In this document: positions 1-8,498 of the stretch, piece after piece
Numbering within the stretch: the first letter of the stretch is position 1
Layout of the letters: each line of letters begins with the position of its first letter
Assembly (NCBI GenBank): GCA_003719395.1
Contig: RHMC01000002.1
Coordinates: 107,195-171,194, forward strand
DNA length: 64,000 nt
Direction of reading: 5' to 3'
Origin: Streptomyces altiplanensis
GTDB lineage: Bacteria; Actinomycetota; Actinomycetes; Streptomycetales; Streptomycetaceae
The notes under the pieces: generated by a model
Seen by the model: only the letters and a program-made list of their open reading frames with translations
Databases searched by the model: none
Told to the model about the DNA's origin: nothing
Translations under genes and position numbers: made by a program

Positions 1-127
1 GTGCGTGCGTTTCCGGGCAACTCCCGCTGGGCGCTTCATGGCCGGCGGCCCCACAACGTGACCGGCCGGTGGCCTCGCGCACGCCTGGAGCGTGGGGGCA
101 GCCACCGGCGGTGTTCACGCAAGGGCG

Positions 128-319
128 CTACTGCGGGGGGTAGATGTCCCCGCCGCCCATGCTGCTCGCCTGCTCGCTCTGTTCCTTGAGACGGCGGGCC
201 TTGTCCTTCAGCCGCTGACGCTGCTCCGGGTCAGTGGCACGCTCCGCGGCCTGCTCCACTTCCTGCGCCATCTGACGCAGCTGCTGGGCACGACCGCCGG
301 ACTCACCTGCAACGCTCAT
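128..319 (-). CDS. DUF6381-like small charged helical protein
   Basis: A 63-residue hydrophilic protein. After a short Gly/Ser start it is almost entirely predicted helix with repeating Glu/Arg/Gln/Lys (QQLRQMAQEVEQAAERA, then RQRLKDKARRLKEQ), and it ends in a GGGDIYPPQ tail. This matches the small DUF6381-type proteins of streptomycetes, whose function is unknown. The ATG at 319 is preferred to the frame opening at 385 because GAGGAGT sits just upstream of it and the extra residues are Arg/Pro-rich and unlike the rest. It stands alone, with the tRNA gene upstream on the same strand. No signal peptide or membrane segment is present. Family assignment is from memory of the pattern. Confidence 0.75.
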   Translation of the reverse strand: MSVAGESGGRAQQLRQMAQEVEQAAERATDPEQRQRLKDKARRLKEQSEQASSMGGGDIYPPQ

Positions 320-536
320 GATCACTCCTCGGGTGAAGGGAAGAGCGGGCGGCACTAGCGAAGCAGGACGCGCGCACCGGCGCATTCCGAACGGTCACCC
401 ACCGCTATCCGCGCAGGCCAGGGGCGGGAACTCCCAAGGAGCCCGGTGAAGAGAACCGCGCCGGCACATCCGTGCGCCGCGGGCGGGGGGAGAGGCTTCC
501 GTGGCCCACGTCCGGAGTCCGTGGGCCACGTGCCGG

Positions 537-612
537 TGGCAGGGGCGGCAGGGGTCGAACCTGCGGCATCCGGTTTTGGAGACCGGCGCTCTGGCCTCTG
601 AGCTACGCCCCT
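537..612 (-). tRNA. tRNA-Trp (anticodon CCA), with encoded 3' CCA
   Basis: The minus strand folds as a full cloverleaf. The 7-bp acceptor AGGGGCG/CGCCCCT (612-606 with 547-541) is followed by TA, a GCTC/GAGC D-stem with an AGAGGCCA loop, a CCGGT/ACCGG anticodon stem with loop CTCCAAA (anticodon CCA, reading UGG), a 5-nt variable loop, and a GCAGG/CCTGC T-stem with TTCGACC. The discriminator is G at 540, and the next three bases (539-537) read CCA, so the 3' end is encoded. The usual streptomycete tRNA-Trp lies by secE; nothing here resembles that locus, so this may be a second copy. Confidence 0.93.
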
Positions 613-775
613 TCGACGAGCATCAGCTTCGCACTGCCGAGGCGAGAGAGGCGAGTCATTTTCCCGTGTCCTGCACTCGTCTTGACGGGTGGTCACCCGA
701 TCGCAGGAAGCCGGGGTACGAGCGCCCGCCCCGGCGTCCGCGCCGGGGGCTGCCGACGCGCCTACGGTGGTGTAC

Positions 776-1279
776 GTGCGCCTGCTGCTGACCTCCGACA
801 CCCATCTGCCCACACGCGCCCGGGAGCTGCCCGCCGAGCTCCTCGCGCGGGCGCAGGAAGCCGACGTCGTGATCCATGCCGGCGACTGGGTGGACACGGC
901 CGCCCTCGACCTGCTCGACGCGCACGCACGGCTCCTCATCGGGGTGTACGGCAACAACGACGGTCCCGATCTGCGGGCGCGGCTGCCCGAAGTGGCGCGG
1001 GCCGAGCTCGGCGGGCTGCGCTTCGGCGTCGTGCACGAGACCGGAGCCGCCCGGGGGCGGGAGCTCAGGTGTGCGGAGCGCTTCCCCGATCTGGACGTTC
1101 TGGTCTTCGGCCACAGCCACATTCCGTGGGACACGACCGCTCCCGGCGGGCTGCGGCTGCTGAACCCGGGCTCACCGACCGACCGGCGGCGACAGCCCCA
1201 CTGCACCTGCATGACCGCTGTCGCCGAGGACGGACGGCTGAGCGAGGTCCGCCTGCACCGTCTCCCCCGCCGCCGCTGA
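776..1279 (+). CDS. YfcE/MJ0936-type metallophosphodiesterase
   Basis: A calcineurin-like phosphoesterase of about 168 residues, normal for the YfcE group, which hydrolyses phosphodiesters with a bound metal pair. The metal-binding motifs appear in order: SDTH at the N-terminus, HAGDWVD, GNND, VVHE and GHSHIPW, with a final NPGS. The frame is open upstream to 689, but those residues are Ala/Pro-rich and the family begins at the RLLLTSDTH strand, so the GTG at 776 is chosen; GTG codons at 767 and 770 are alternatives. No clear ribosome site is visible. Cytosolic and monocistronic between the tRNA and a sialidase. The natural substrate cannot be told from sequence. Confidence 0.85.
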   Translation: MRLLLTSDTHLPTRARELPAELLARAQEADVVIHAGDWVDTAALDLLDAHARLLIGVYGNNDGPDLRARLPEVARAELGGLRFGVVHETGAARGRELRCAERFPDLDVLVFGHSHIPWDTTAPGGLRLLNPGSPTDRRRQPHCTCMTAVAEDGRLSEVRLHRLPRRR

Positions 1280-1445
1280 CGTCCCGAGCTGCGTCGTGGC
1301 CCCCGCTGCCGCGTCCGCCGCCACCGGACCGCCCGGCCACCCCCTTCCGCGGGCGTGGCGCTCGCAGGCACAGGCGTTTCCTGCCGTTACGTTCCTTCCG
1401 GCAGGCGGGATGAAGCCTGGAACGCCACACCGGACGAGAGACACG

Positions 1446-2629
1446 ATGAGACTCCGTGCCACTGCCAGTCGGCGACTGCCCTCCTGCTGACACTGGTCGC
1501 CGGGCTGGGAGCCACCCGGGCTCCGGCACACGAGCCACCGGAGCCGTGCGCGGCTTCCGTGCCCTACCGGTCGGGGACGTCCGGATACCACACCTTCCGC
1601 ATCCCGGCCGCGCTCCACGTGCCCGGCGGTGCGCTGCTCGCCTTCGCCGAGGGCCGGCGGAACTCCTCCGCCGACGACGGCGACATCGATCTGGTCCTGC
1701 GGCGCTCACTCGACGGCGGATGCACCTGGCAGCCGATGCAGTTGGTCGCCGACGCCGGGAAGGACACGGTCGGCAACCCCGTTCCGGTGATCGACCCCCG
1801 CACCGGAGACATCGTTCTGCTGACCTGCCGGACGACCGGTGGTGCCACGAAGCGGCAGGTGATGTCCGGGAAGGCCGCCGCCTCGGTGCGCCGCGTGTAC
1901 GTCCAGCGGAGTGCCGACGGCGGCAGGACCTGGTCCGCGCAGCGGGACATCACCGGATCGGTCAAGTCCGCGGACTGGCGCTGGTACGCCGTCGGTCCCG
2001 GCCATGCGGTCGCCCTGCGGCACGAAAGCCACCGGGGCCGGCTGCTGGTGCCCGCGAACCACAGTTCGGGCACGACAGGACTCAGCGGCGCGCACTCGCT
2101 CTACAGCGACGACGGCGGGCACACCTGGCACATCGGGTACGTGAGCGGGTCGGTCAGCGGCCCGCTCTCGCTCAACGAGAGCACGCTGGCCGAGCTCCCG
2201 GACGGCACGGTCTACATCAACGCCCGCGACCACGACCGGACGGCCGGGGGAACCCGTGCGGACGCCTACCAGTGCCGACGGCGGTCTCACCCTGTCGGTT
2301 CCCTTCCGGCCGCAGCCCCGGCTGACGGGACCGACGGTCCAGGGCAGCGTGCTTCAGGTCTCCGGCCGGCCGTGGAAGAAGGGGCCGTTGCTGTACTCCG
2401 GGCCGTCCCACCCGGACAGGCGGCTCCGGATGCAGGTGCGTGCCAGCGACGACGGCGGCCGGTCGTGGCGGCCGGTGTGGTCGGTCTCAAAGGACCCGGC
2501 CGGCTACTCGGACCTGGTGCAGACGGGCGCGTCCGCCGTCGGCCTGCTCTACGAGACGGGACCGCTGGCCTCCCACGACACCATCCGCTTCACACCACTG
2601 CCCTCGGAGCACACCGTCGCGTGGCGTGA
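1446..2629 (+). pseudogene. Secreted exo-alpha-sialidase (GH33), frameshifted
   Basis: A BNR-repeat sialidase, which would release terminal sialic acids outside the cell. The start at 1446 gives an Arg-rich signal-peptide n-region; the hydrophobic core (ALLLTLVAGLG) continues in another frame after about 1480. The mature part carries the FRIP motif of the catalytic arginine region (YHTFRIPAAL) and five Asp-box motifs (SLDGGCTW, SADGGRTW, SDDGGHTW, SADGGLTL, SDDGGRSW). The frame changes again near 2272, between RADAY and SADGG. After that break no stop occurs until 3476, so the end is uncertain; 2629 is the nearest stop in the main frame. Motifs remain intact on both sides of each break, suggesting sequencing indels. 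Confidence 0.8.
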
Positions 2630-2690
2630 CGGCGACGGCCGTCCGGAGGGTGAAAGGACGGGGGCGCAGGAGCCGGTGGCCCGGATCCCG

Positions 2691-3446
2691 TCATGCGTGG
2701 GACAGCGCGAAGGACACCAGGAACCCGCTGACCGTGATCAGGCCGATCGCCAGATGGGCGTCCTCGAAGGCCTCCGGGATCATGGTGTCGGCGATCATCG
2801 CCAGGATCGCGCCGGCCGCCACTGCCGTCACCGCCGCCACCACGCCGGTCGGCAACCCCCCGACCACGGCGTAGCCGAGCACCGCGGAGACCGTGCTGGC
2901 GGCGGCGATCGCGCCCCAGATGCCGAAGACGTACTTCTTGCCGCGGCCGGCCTTGCGCATCCCCGCAGAACTCGAAAGGCCCTCGGGCACGTTGCTGATG
3001 AACACCGCCGCCACCGTCACCACGCTGACGGCCCCGCCGTCGACCAGGCTGACGCCGATCACCGCCGACTCCGGCACACCGTCCAGCAGGGCGCCCAGCG
3101 CCAGGGCCAGGCCGGAACCGGCCTGCTGGGACTCCGACGGCTGGGACCGCCGGTGCCCGGACCGCTTGCGGTGCCGGGCACCCCGGCGCGCCAGCCACAC
3201 GTTTCCCGCCGTATAGGCCACCGCCCCGCCCACCGTCCCGAGCGCCGCCGGGACCAGCCCTGCCTGGACGTACGCCTCCTGGACCAGCTCGAAGGACACG
3301 GCAGACAGAAGCACCCCCGCGCCGAACGCCATGACCGACGCCACCACCCACTGCGGGACCCGCACCCCGTACCCGAACACCGCTCCGAGCAGAAGAGCCG
3401 ACCCGGCCACCAGCCCCCACATTCCTGCCTGCACCACTTCGCTCAT
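2691..3446 (-). CDS. ZIP-family divalent metal transporter
   Basis: A 251-residue polytopic inner-membrane protein of the ZIP (ZupT-like) family, which imports Zn, Fe or Mn. About seven to eight hydrophobic segments are visible, with a charged, Arg/Ser-rich cytoplasmic loop near residues 85-112 as expected between TM3 and TM4. The metal-site segments are LLDGVPESAVIG (TM4) and FISNVPEGLSSS (TM5), followed by EAFEDAH. The usual HNxPEG is here SNVPEG, so one metal-ligand His is replaced. Length is normal. It is transcribed convergently with the sialidase, and the ATG at 3446 is the only sensible start. Substrate metal cannot be assigned. Confidence 0.88.
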   Translation of the reverse strand: MSEVVQAGMWGLVAGSALLLGAVFGYGVRVPQWVVASVMAFGAGVLLSAVSFELVQEAYVQAGLVPAALGTVGGAVAYTAGNVWLARRGARHRKRSGHRRSQPSESQQAGSGLALALGALLDGVPESAVIGVSLVDGGAVSVVTVAAVFISNVPEGLSSSAGMRKAGRGKKYVFGIWGAIAAASTVSAVLGYAVVGGLPTGVVAAVTAVAAGAILAMIADTMIPEAFEDAHLAIGLITVSGFLVSFALSHA

Positions 3447-3588
3447 GCCCCCCGTTTACCCCACAAGCCCACCTGAACAGCCGGAACGCGGTGCCACGCA
3501 CACCAACGGACCCGCCCGCCCGGGGACCGGCCTTCCCTGTTCCCCTTTCCGCTGGCGTCGCACCGCCCCGGCACGCAGACTTGACGGC

Positions 3589-4260
3589 ATGTCGGGCAAG
3601 CGAAGCGCGGGGCTCCTCCTGTTCCGGTCCTCGAGAACGGGGGTCGAGGTGCTCATCGGTCACATGGGCGGCCCGTTCTGGAGCGGCCGTGACACCGGGG
3701 CCTGGTCGATCCCCAAGGGCGAGTACGAACCGGACGAGACGCCCGAGGCGGCCGCTCGCCGGGAGTTCACGGAGGAACTCGGCCTGCCGGTGCCCGACGG
3801 CGAACTGGTGCCGCTCGGAGAGTCCCGCCAGGCGAGCGGCAAGATCGTCACGGTCTGGGCGATCGAGGCGGATCTCGACCCCGCCCTGGCGGTCTTCGGG
3901 ACGTTCACCATGGAGTGGCCGAGAGGGTCCGGTGTCCGGCGCGAGTTCCCCGAGATCGACCGGGCCGCATGGTGCACGCCCGAAAGCGCCCACGACCGGC
4001 TCGTGACCGGCCAGCGCGTCTTCCTCGACCGGCTCGCCCAGTTCCTGCGGGACAGCCGTTCGCCGTCACCACCGGGCGGGAGCCCCGGTCCGCGAAGCCC
4101 GCGCCGCCGCCCTGTCCAAGGCGCAGTGCGACCGCTCGGACCCGCGGGTCAGGGCATCAGCGCGTACGCCTCCCTCCCGCCGATCCGGACGGCGGGCCGC
4201 CCGTGCCGGCGGTGCCCGTCAGGCGCAAGTGGCGGGGCCGGACGCCCGCCGGGAGCGTGA
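3589..4260 (+). CDS. NUDIX hydrolase
   Basis: A small nucleotide-diphosphate hydrolase. It starts MSGKRSAGLLLFR, the usual first strand, and has a complete NUDIX box near residues 44-66: Gly followed by E(x)7REFTEELG, with all catalytic Glu residues present. The PKGEYEPDE stretch and the C-terminal REFPEIDRAAW segment resemble the DUF4916/NTP-pyrophosphohydrolase subgroup found next to housekeeping genes. The core should end near residue 155 (DRLAQFLRD). The last 65 or so residues are Pro/Arg-rich and probably arise from a lost stop or a frame error. The ATG at 3589 is chosen over the long upstream opening on alignment grounds. Confidence 0.8.
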   Translation: MSGKRSAGLLLFRSSRTGVEVLIGHMGGPFWSGRDTGAWSIPKGEYEPDETPEAAARREFTEELGLPVPDGELVPLGESRQASGKIVTVWAIEADLDPALAVFGTFTMEWPRGSGVRREFPEIDRAAWCTPESAHDRLVTGQRVFLDRLAQFLRDSRSPSPPGGSPGPRSPRRRPVQGAVRPLGPAGQGISAYASLPPIRTAGRPCRRCPSGASGGAGRPPGA

Positions 4261-4278
4261 CGGTGACGGGATTCCCGG

Positions 4279-5774
4279 TCACCGGGCCGGCCGGACCCCG
4301 GGCCGGTGCGCGTGCGGGACCGCCTCGCCCCACTGGGCGCGTGCCCCGTCGAGCGCGGAGCGGTAGGCGGCGTAGCCGTCCTCGTACACCGCGCGTGACG
4401 CCCGGCGCGGCTCCACGGTGCGAAACGACTGCGGCTTCCTCTCCGGGCCTTCACCGAGGAAGCGGCGTGCCACCCGTACGGCGCCGAGCGCGCCCACCTC
4501 GTTCTCCTGCGGGATGCGGACCGGACGCCCCAGGATGTCGGCGAAGAGCCGCGCCCACGGGCCGGAGCGGGTGCCGCCGCCGCAGGCCGCGAGGGTGCCG
4601 GTGAGACCGGCGGCCTCCAGGCAGTGGCGGGCGGCGTAACCGATGGCCTCGCACATGGCACGTACGGCGTCGGCGCGGGTGTGCGCGAGCGTGAGTCCGT
4701 CGAAGCGGCCCCTGGCCGCCGGGTCCACGAAGGGGGCGCGCTCGCCCGCGTCGGAGAGGAACGGCAGCGCGGTGACGCCCTTCGCGCCCGGCGGGCTGTC
4801 GGCGAGCAGTCGGTCGAGGTCGGCCGTGGTGGCGCCGGTGAGGGCGAGGAACCATTCGAGGGCGGCGGTGCCGACCATCGCGGGCATCGCCCGCAGCCAG
4901 CGGCCGGGATCCGGGGTGCACAGCCACATGCCGGCCGGTTCGGCGGAGCCGTCCGTCCGGACGCGGGGCGGTCCCCAGGACCTGGCAGGCGAGGGTGGTG
5001 CCGACGATCAGCAGTCCGTCGCCCACGTCGCGTACGCCGCTGCCTATCGCGCAGGCTGGCAGGTCGTACGGCCCCGCGGTGAGGGGCAGTCCGGCGGCAG
5101 CCCCAGCAGGCCGGCGCCGTGGGCGTCGAGGGCCAGGACGGTTCCGGGCGCGGCGGGGGCGGGCAGCAGGTGCGCCTGGGCCTCCAGTCCGCAGGCGGCG
5201 AGCGCCTTGGGCGCGTACGTGCGGCTCACCGGGTCGAGGAAGGGCAGGGTCGCGTCGGAGGCGTCCACGCTGACGCGGCCGGTGAGGCGCTGGGCGACGG
5301 CGTCCACGCAGTAACCGGCGGTGGCCGCGCGACGGAGGGTCTGCGGCTCGTGTTCCTGAAGGTGGGCGAGGAGCGGGGCGTGGCAGCCGGGGAACATGCC
5401 GGAGCCGGTGTGCCCGTACACCTCCTGGACCGTGCCGTTCTCCAGCAGCGCGGCGACGAGGTCCGAGGCGCGGCCGTCCATCCAGGAGATGGCGGGCCGG
5501 ACCGCGCGGCCGTCCGCGTCGCGCAGCCACAGCCCGTCGCCCTGGCCGGTGAGGGCGAGCGCGGCGGGTGGTCCGGCGAGTGCGGCGGTGGTTTCCCGTA
5601 CGACTTCGGCGACCGTACGGACGACGTCGTCGAGGTCCTGCTCGACGCGGCCGGCCAGGGCAGGCGCACCACGCTGCTGCGGCGGGCGGCCGAGGCCAGT
5701 GGGGTGTTTTCGCCGTCGAAGGCGACGGCTTTGGTGACGGAGGTGCCGATGTCGACGCCGATGATCACGCTCAT
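4279..5774 (-). pseudogene. FGGY-family carbohydrate kinase (first copy), frameshifted
   Basis: A sugar kinase of the FGGY (xylulokinase/ribulokinase) family that would phosphorylate a pentose, pentulose or polyol-derived ketose. The N-terminal phosphate loop IIGVDIGTSVTKAVAFD, then GQGDGLW, ISWMDGRASD and the C-terminal ATPase segment LAACGGGTRSGPWARLFADILG are all recognisable. They lie in different frames, with breaks near 5690, 5080 and 4960. The ATG at 5774 overlaps the dehydrogenase stop (ATGA), so the two genes are translationally coupled. Combined length is about 495 codons, normal for the family. Substrate is not determinable; the neighbouring polyol-type permease suggests a pentitol or related sugar alcohol. 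Confidence 0.78.
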
Positions 5775-6812
5775 GGGCGCGCGGCCTCCTGGACCTCGGG
5801 ATTGGCCGGGTGGGCGAGCTTCTCTCCGCGTACGAAGCGGCCGGCCTCGGCGGCGGTGATGGCGGCGGCGCGGTGCGCGGTCTGCCGGGTGGCGCCGGCC
5901 AGGTGCGGGGCGGTGACGACGTTCGGGGCGTCGTGCAACGGCCAGTCGGCGGGCGGCGGTTCGATGTCGTGCACGTCGAGGGCGAGAGCGCCGAGGCGGC
6001 CACTCCTCAGCAGCTCCGGCAGTGGGGCGTAGTCGAGGAGGCCGCCGCGGGCGGAGTTGACCAGCACCGCGCCTTCGGGGAGCAGGCCGAGCTTGGTGGC
6101 GTCGATGAGGTGGTGGGTCTCGGGGGTGAGGCGGGCGTGCAGGCTCTCCACGCTGCTGCGGCGCAGGAGTTCGTCGAGCTCGACCGGTTCCACGCCCTCC
6201 GCGCGGCGGCCGCCGGGTCGGTGTAGGGGTCGGCGACCAGGACGTGGGAGCCGAAGGCGCGCAGGACGCGGGCGACGATGCGGCCGATGGCGCCGTAGCC
6301 GACGAGCCCGACGGTGGCGCCGTCGAGCTCGATGCCCCCCTCGTCGTACGCGTAGAAGTCGCCGCGCCACTTTCCGCGCTTGAGTTCGGCGTCGGCGGTG
6401 GTGATGCGGCGCATTCCTGGAGCATCAGGCCGATGGCGAACTGGCGGCGGCGGGGGGCGTTGCGGCCGGGGGCGAAGGAGACGGCGACGCCGTGGCGGGT
6501 GGCGGCGGCGAGGTCGACGTTGACCGGGCCGCCGCGGGAGACGGCGACCATGCGCAGGTCCGGGCAGGCCGTGAAGACCTTCTCGGTGAACGGCGCCATC
6601 TGGGTCACGCAGATCTCGGCGCCGTCCAGCGCCTCGGCCATCTGTTCCTCCGTGCCGCTCGCCTCCTGGACGTCACCGACCGGGCCGAAGGGTTCGTGCG
6701 GCCAGGGCAGGGTGAGTTCGGTGATCTCCGGGGCGGATCCGAGCTCTTCGCGCAGGGCGGTGCACAGGAGGTCGGGGCGTACGAAATGATCGCCGGCGGC
6801 GAGGATGCGCAT
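5771..6812 (-). pseudogene. D-2-hydroxyacid dehydrogenase (NAD-binding), frameshifted
   Basis: An NAD-dependent D-isomer 2-hydroxyacid dehydrogenase of the phosphoglycerate/glyoxylate reductase superfamily, about 345 codons in total. The Rossmann fingerprint VGLVGYGAIGRIV, the catalytic-Arg loop VNSARGG, the Glu in DVHDIEPPP and the His in APHLAGATRQT are all present. Frame changes fall near 6420 and 6210. The start ATG at 6812 opens MRILAAGDHF. It is the first gene of a minus-strand pair whose second member is an FGGY kinase, and it faces the divergent phosphatase/DeoR operon across a palindrome-bearing control region. Role inferred: oxidation or reduction of a sugar-acid intermediate in the same pathway. 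Confidence 0.78.
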
Positions 6813-6866
6813 GGGGCGGGCCCTTCTCGGGGGTCGCGGTGGCGCCGGGCTCCAGCAGTGCCACAA

Positions 6867-6883
6867 CGCCACTAACACTGGCG
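6867..6883. promoter_or_regulatory. Inverted repeat CGCCA-N7-TGGCG in divergent control region
   Basis: A 5-bp perfect inverted repeat with a 7-bp centre lies between the dehydrogenase and phosphatase starts, about 30 bp from a stronger palindrome. It may be a second regulator site or part of a leader. Seen in sequence; function inferred from position only. Confidence 0.3.
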
Positions 6884-6899
6884 CTGATAGATTTAACAT

Positions 6900-6920
6900 C
6901 ATTGCTTTGAAGAAGCAATG
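6900..6920. promoter_or_regulatory. Palindromic operator candidate (CATTGCTT-N5-AAGCAATG)
   Basis: A perfect 8-bp inverted repeat with a 5-bp centre lies in the 160-bp divergent region between the dehydrogenase (start 6812, minus) and the phosphatase (start 6974, plus). This is an AT-rich island in GC-rich DNA. The half-site core GCTTCTT(C)AAAG recurs at 8395-8405 in front of the permease. The DeoR protein encoded at 7614 is the obvious candidate ligand. Confidence 0.55.
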
Positions 6921-6973
6921 CACCACCGGCACGGCCCCGGTCCGCGTCGGCCGCTCGCGAGGGAGAGATTTCG

Positions 6974-7617
6974 ATGACGTCCCGGCTGCTGCTCGTACGG
7001 CACGGAGAGACCGAATGGCACGCGGAGAACCGGTACGCCGGCATCTCCGACGTCGCGCTGACCGAGAAGGGGCTGCGGCAGGCGGAGGAGCTCGGGGGCT
7101 GGGCGAAGCGGCGCGGCGTCGACGCCGTGGCCTGTTCGCCGTCAGCCGGGCCCGGCTGACCGCCCGGCCGGCCGCCGAGGTTCTCGGCGTGGAGCCGGAG
7201 GTCGTCGAGGGGCTGCGCGAGAGTGGACTTCGGCTGGGGGGAGGGCCGCACCATCGCGGAGATGGCAGCCGAGGATCCCGAGGCCGTACGGCGCTTCCTC
7301 GAGGACGGCGAGCGCGGCGCCTTCGCCGGATCGGAGCCGCCGTCCGAGGCCGCGGCCCGCGCCTCGGTCGCGCTGCGCGGCCTCGCGCGCAAGCACCCGG
7401 GCGGCACGGTCCTGGTGGTGGCGCACAACACGCTGCTGCGCATGGCGCTGTGCGCGATGCTCTCCATCCCGGTCGGCCGCTACCGCCTGGTGTTCCCCCG
7501 GCTGGACAACGCGGCGTCACCGAGATCGAGGTGACGGACACCCACACCGCCCTGCGGTCGCTCAACGTCCCCACCTGGGCGCCCCTGCCCGGCGGTACGC
7601 GAAACTTGGGCACATGA
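6974..7617 (+). pseudogene. Histidine phosphatase family protein, frameshifted
   Basis: A phosphoglycerate-mutase-like phosphatase, about 214 codons. The catalytic motif LVRHGETEW is at residues 6-14, and the second catalytic His occurs in VLVVAHNTLLRM. The frame changes three times: near 7130, near 7212 (GAGAGTGGAC looks like GAGATGGAC with an extra G) and near 7512. The C-terminal frame ends in a TGA at 7615-7617 overlapping the DeoR ATG at 7614, a coupling that supports the joined reading. The start at 6974 follows a GGGAGAGA ribosome site. It probably removes phosphate from a sugar-phosphate intermediate or acts as a detoxifying phosphatase in the sugar pathway encoded around it. Confidence 0.75.
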
Positions 7618-8387
7618 CGACGACCGGCGCGGAAGCCCGCAGGCAGATCATCACCGAGCACGTACTGGAACACGGGACGGCGAGCGGGGCCGAGCTCGCG
7701 GAGCTCACCCGCGTGAGCCTGATGACGGTCCACCGGGACCTGGACGAGCTGGCCAGGCGCGGGGTGCTGCGCCGCTTCCGGGGCGGGGTCTCCGCGCTGC
7801 CGTCGACGGTCTTCGAGTCGAATCTCGACTACCGGCTCGGCGTCAACACGGCCGAGAAGGAGGCCATCGCGAGGACCGCCGCCGACCTGGTCGAGCCGGG
7901 CATGTCGGTGATGCTGGACGACTCCACGACCGCGCTCGCGCTGGCCCGGCTGCTGGTGGACCACGCCCCGCTGACCGTGGTGACCAATGCCCGGCGGGTC
8001 ATCGACCTGTTCGTCGGCCGGGAGGACATACGCCTGATCTCGCTGGGCGGGGAGTATTCGCACCCCCACGACTCCTTCCTGGGCGTGCCCTGCCTGGAGG
8101 CCATAGAGGCGCTCTCGGTGGACATGGTGCTGGTCTCCACCTCGGCGATGGACGCCCGGATGACGTACCACCAGGAGCAGGACGTGGTGCTGGTCAAGCG
8201 GGCCATGCTGGCCTCGGGCACCCGCAAGGTGCTGCTGATGGACCGCACGAAGCTGGCCAGGACCGCGCTGCACCGGCTCGGCCCGCTCGACGACTTCCAC
8301 CATCTGGTGGTGGACGACGGGGTGGACGGGGACCTGCTGGCCGCACTGAGGGAACGTACGGACGTCCGAGTCGCGCCCACCGGCTGA
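7614..8387 (+). CDS. DeoR/GlpR-family transcriptional regulator
   Basis: A complete 257-residue DeoR-type regulator. Residues 8-60 form the winged helix (RRQIITEHVLEHG, then ELAELTRVSLMTVHRDLDEL), followed by RRFRGGVSALPS. The remainder is the DeoR effector domain related to sugar-phosphate isomerases, with DDSTTALALARLL, TNARRVIDLF and GGEYSHPHDSFLG. The ligand is expected to be a phosphorylated sugar. The ATG overlaps the phosphatase stop by 4 bp. It sits in the middle of a divergent sugar gene block and very likely represses both arms through palindromes at 6900-6920 and near 8395. DNA contacts are inferred, not shown. Confidence 0.9.
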   Translation: MTTTGAEARRQIITEHVLEHGTASGAELAELTRVSLMTVHRDLDELARRGVLRRFRGGVSALPSTVFESNLDYRLGVNTAEKEAIARTAADLVEPGMSVMLDDSTTALALARLLVDHAPLTVVTNARRVIDLFVGREDIRLISLGGEYSHPHDSFLGVPCLEAIEALSVDMVLVSTSAMDARMTYHQEQDVVLVKRAMLASGTRKVLLMDRTKLARTALHRLGPLDDFHHLVVDDGVDGDLLAALRERTDVRVAPTG

Positions 8388-8394
8388 CAACAAG

Positions 8395-8405
8395 GCTTCT
8401 TAAAG
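8395..8405. promoter_or_regulatory. Possible second DeoR site (GCTTCTTAAAG) upstream of permease
   Basis: GCTTCTTAAAG, in an AT-rich stretch between the regulator stop (8387) and the permease start (8499), matches the minus-strand core of the 6900-6920 palindrome, which reads GCTTCTTCAAAG, with one base missing. The repeat of this otherwise rare AT-rich word in both control regions suggests a shared regulator. Confidence 0.4.
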
Positions 8406-8498
8406 TATTGCGTGTTAATTTCACAGAGGTCATGATGCATTCCCGTCGCGGCTGTACGTCCGCGGGCCCATCGGCACCTCACTGTGGAGGCACGAGCA

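Noticed and set aside
5226..8393. 1055-residue open frame on the minus strand
   Set aside because: It strings together antisense of the DeoR and phosphatase genes with short true pieces of the dehydrogenase and FGGY kinase; it is not one protein.
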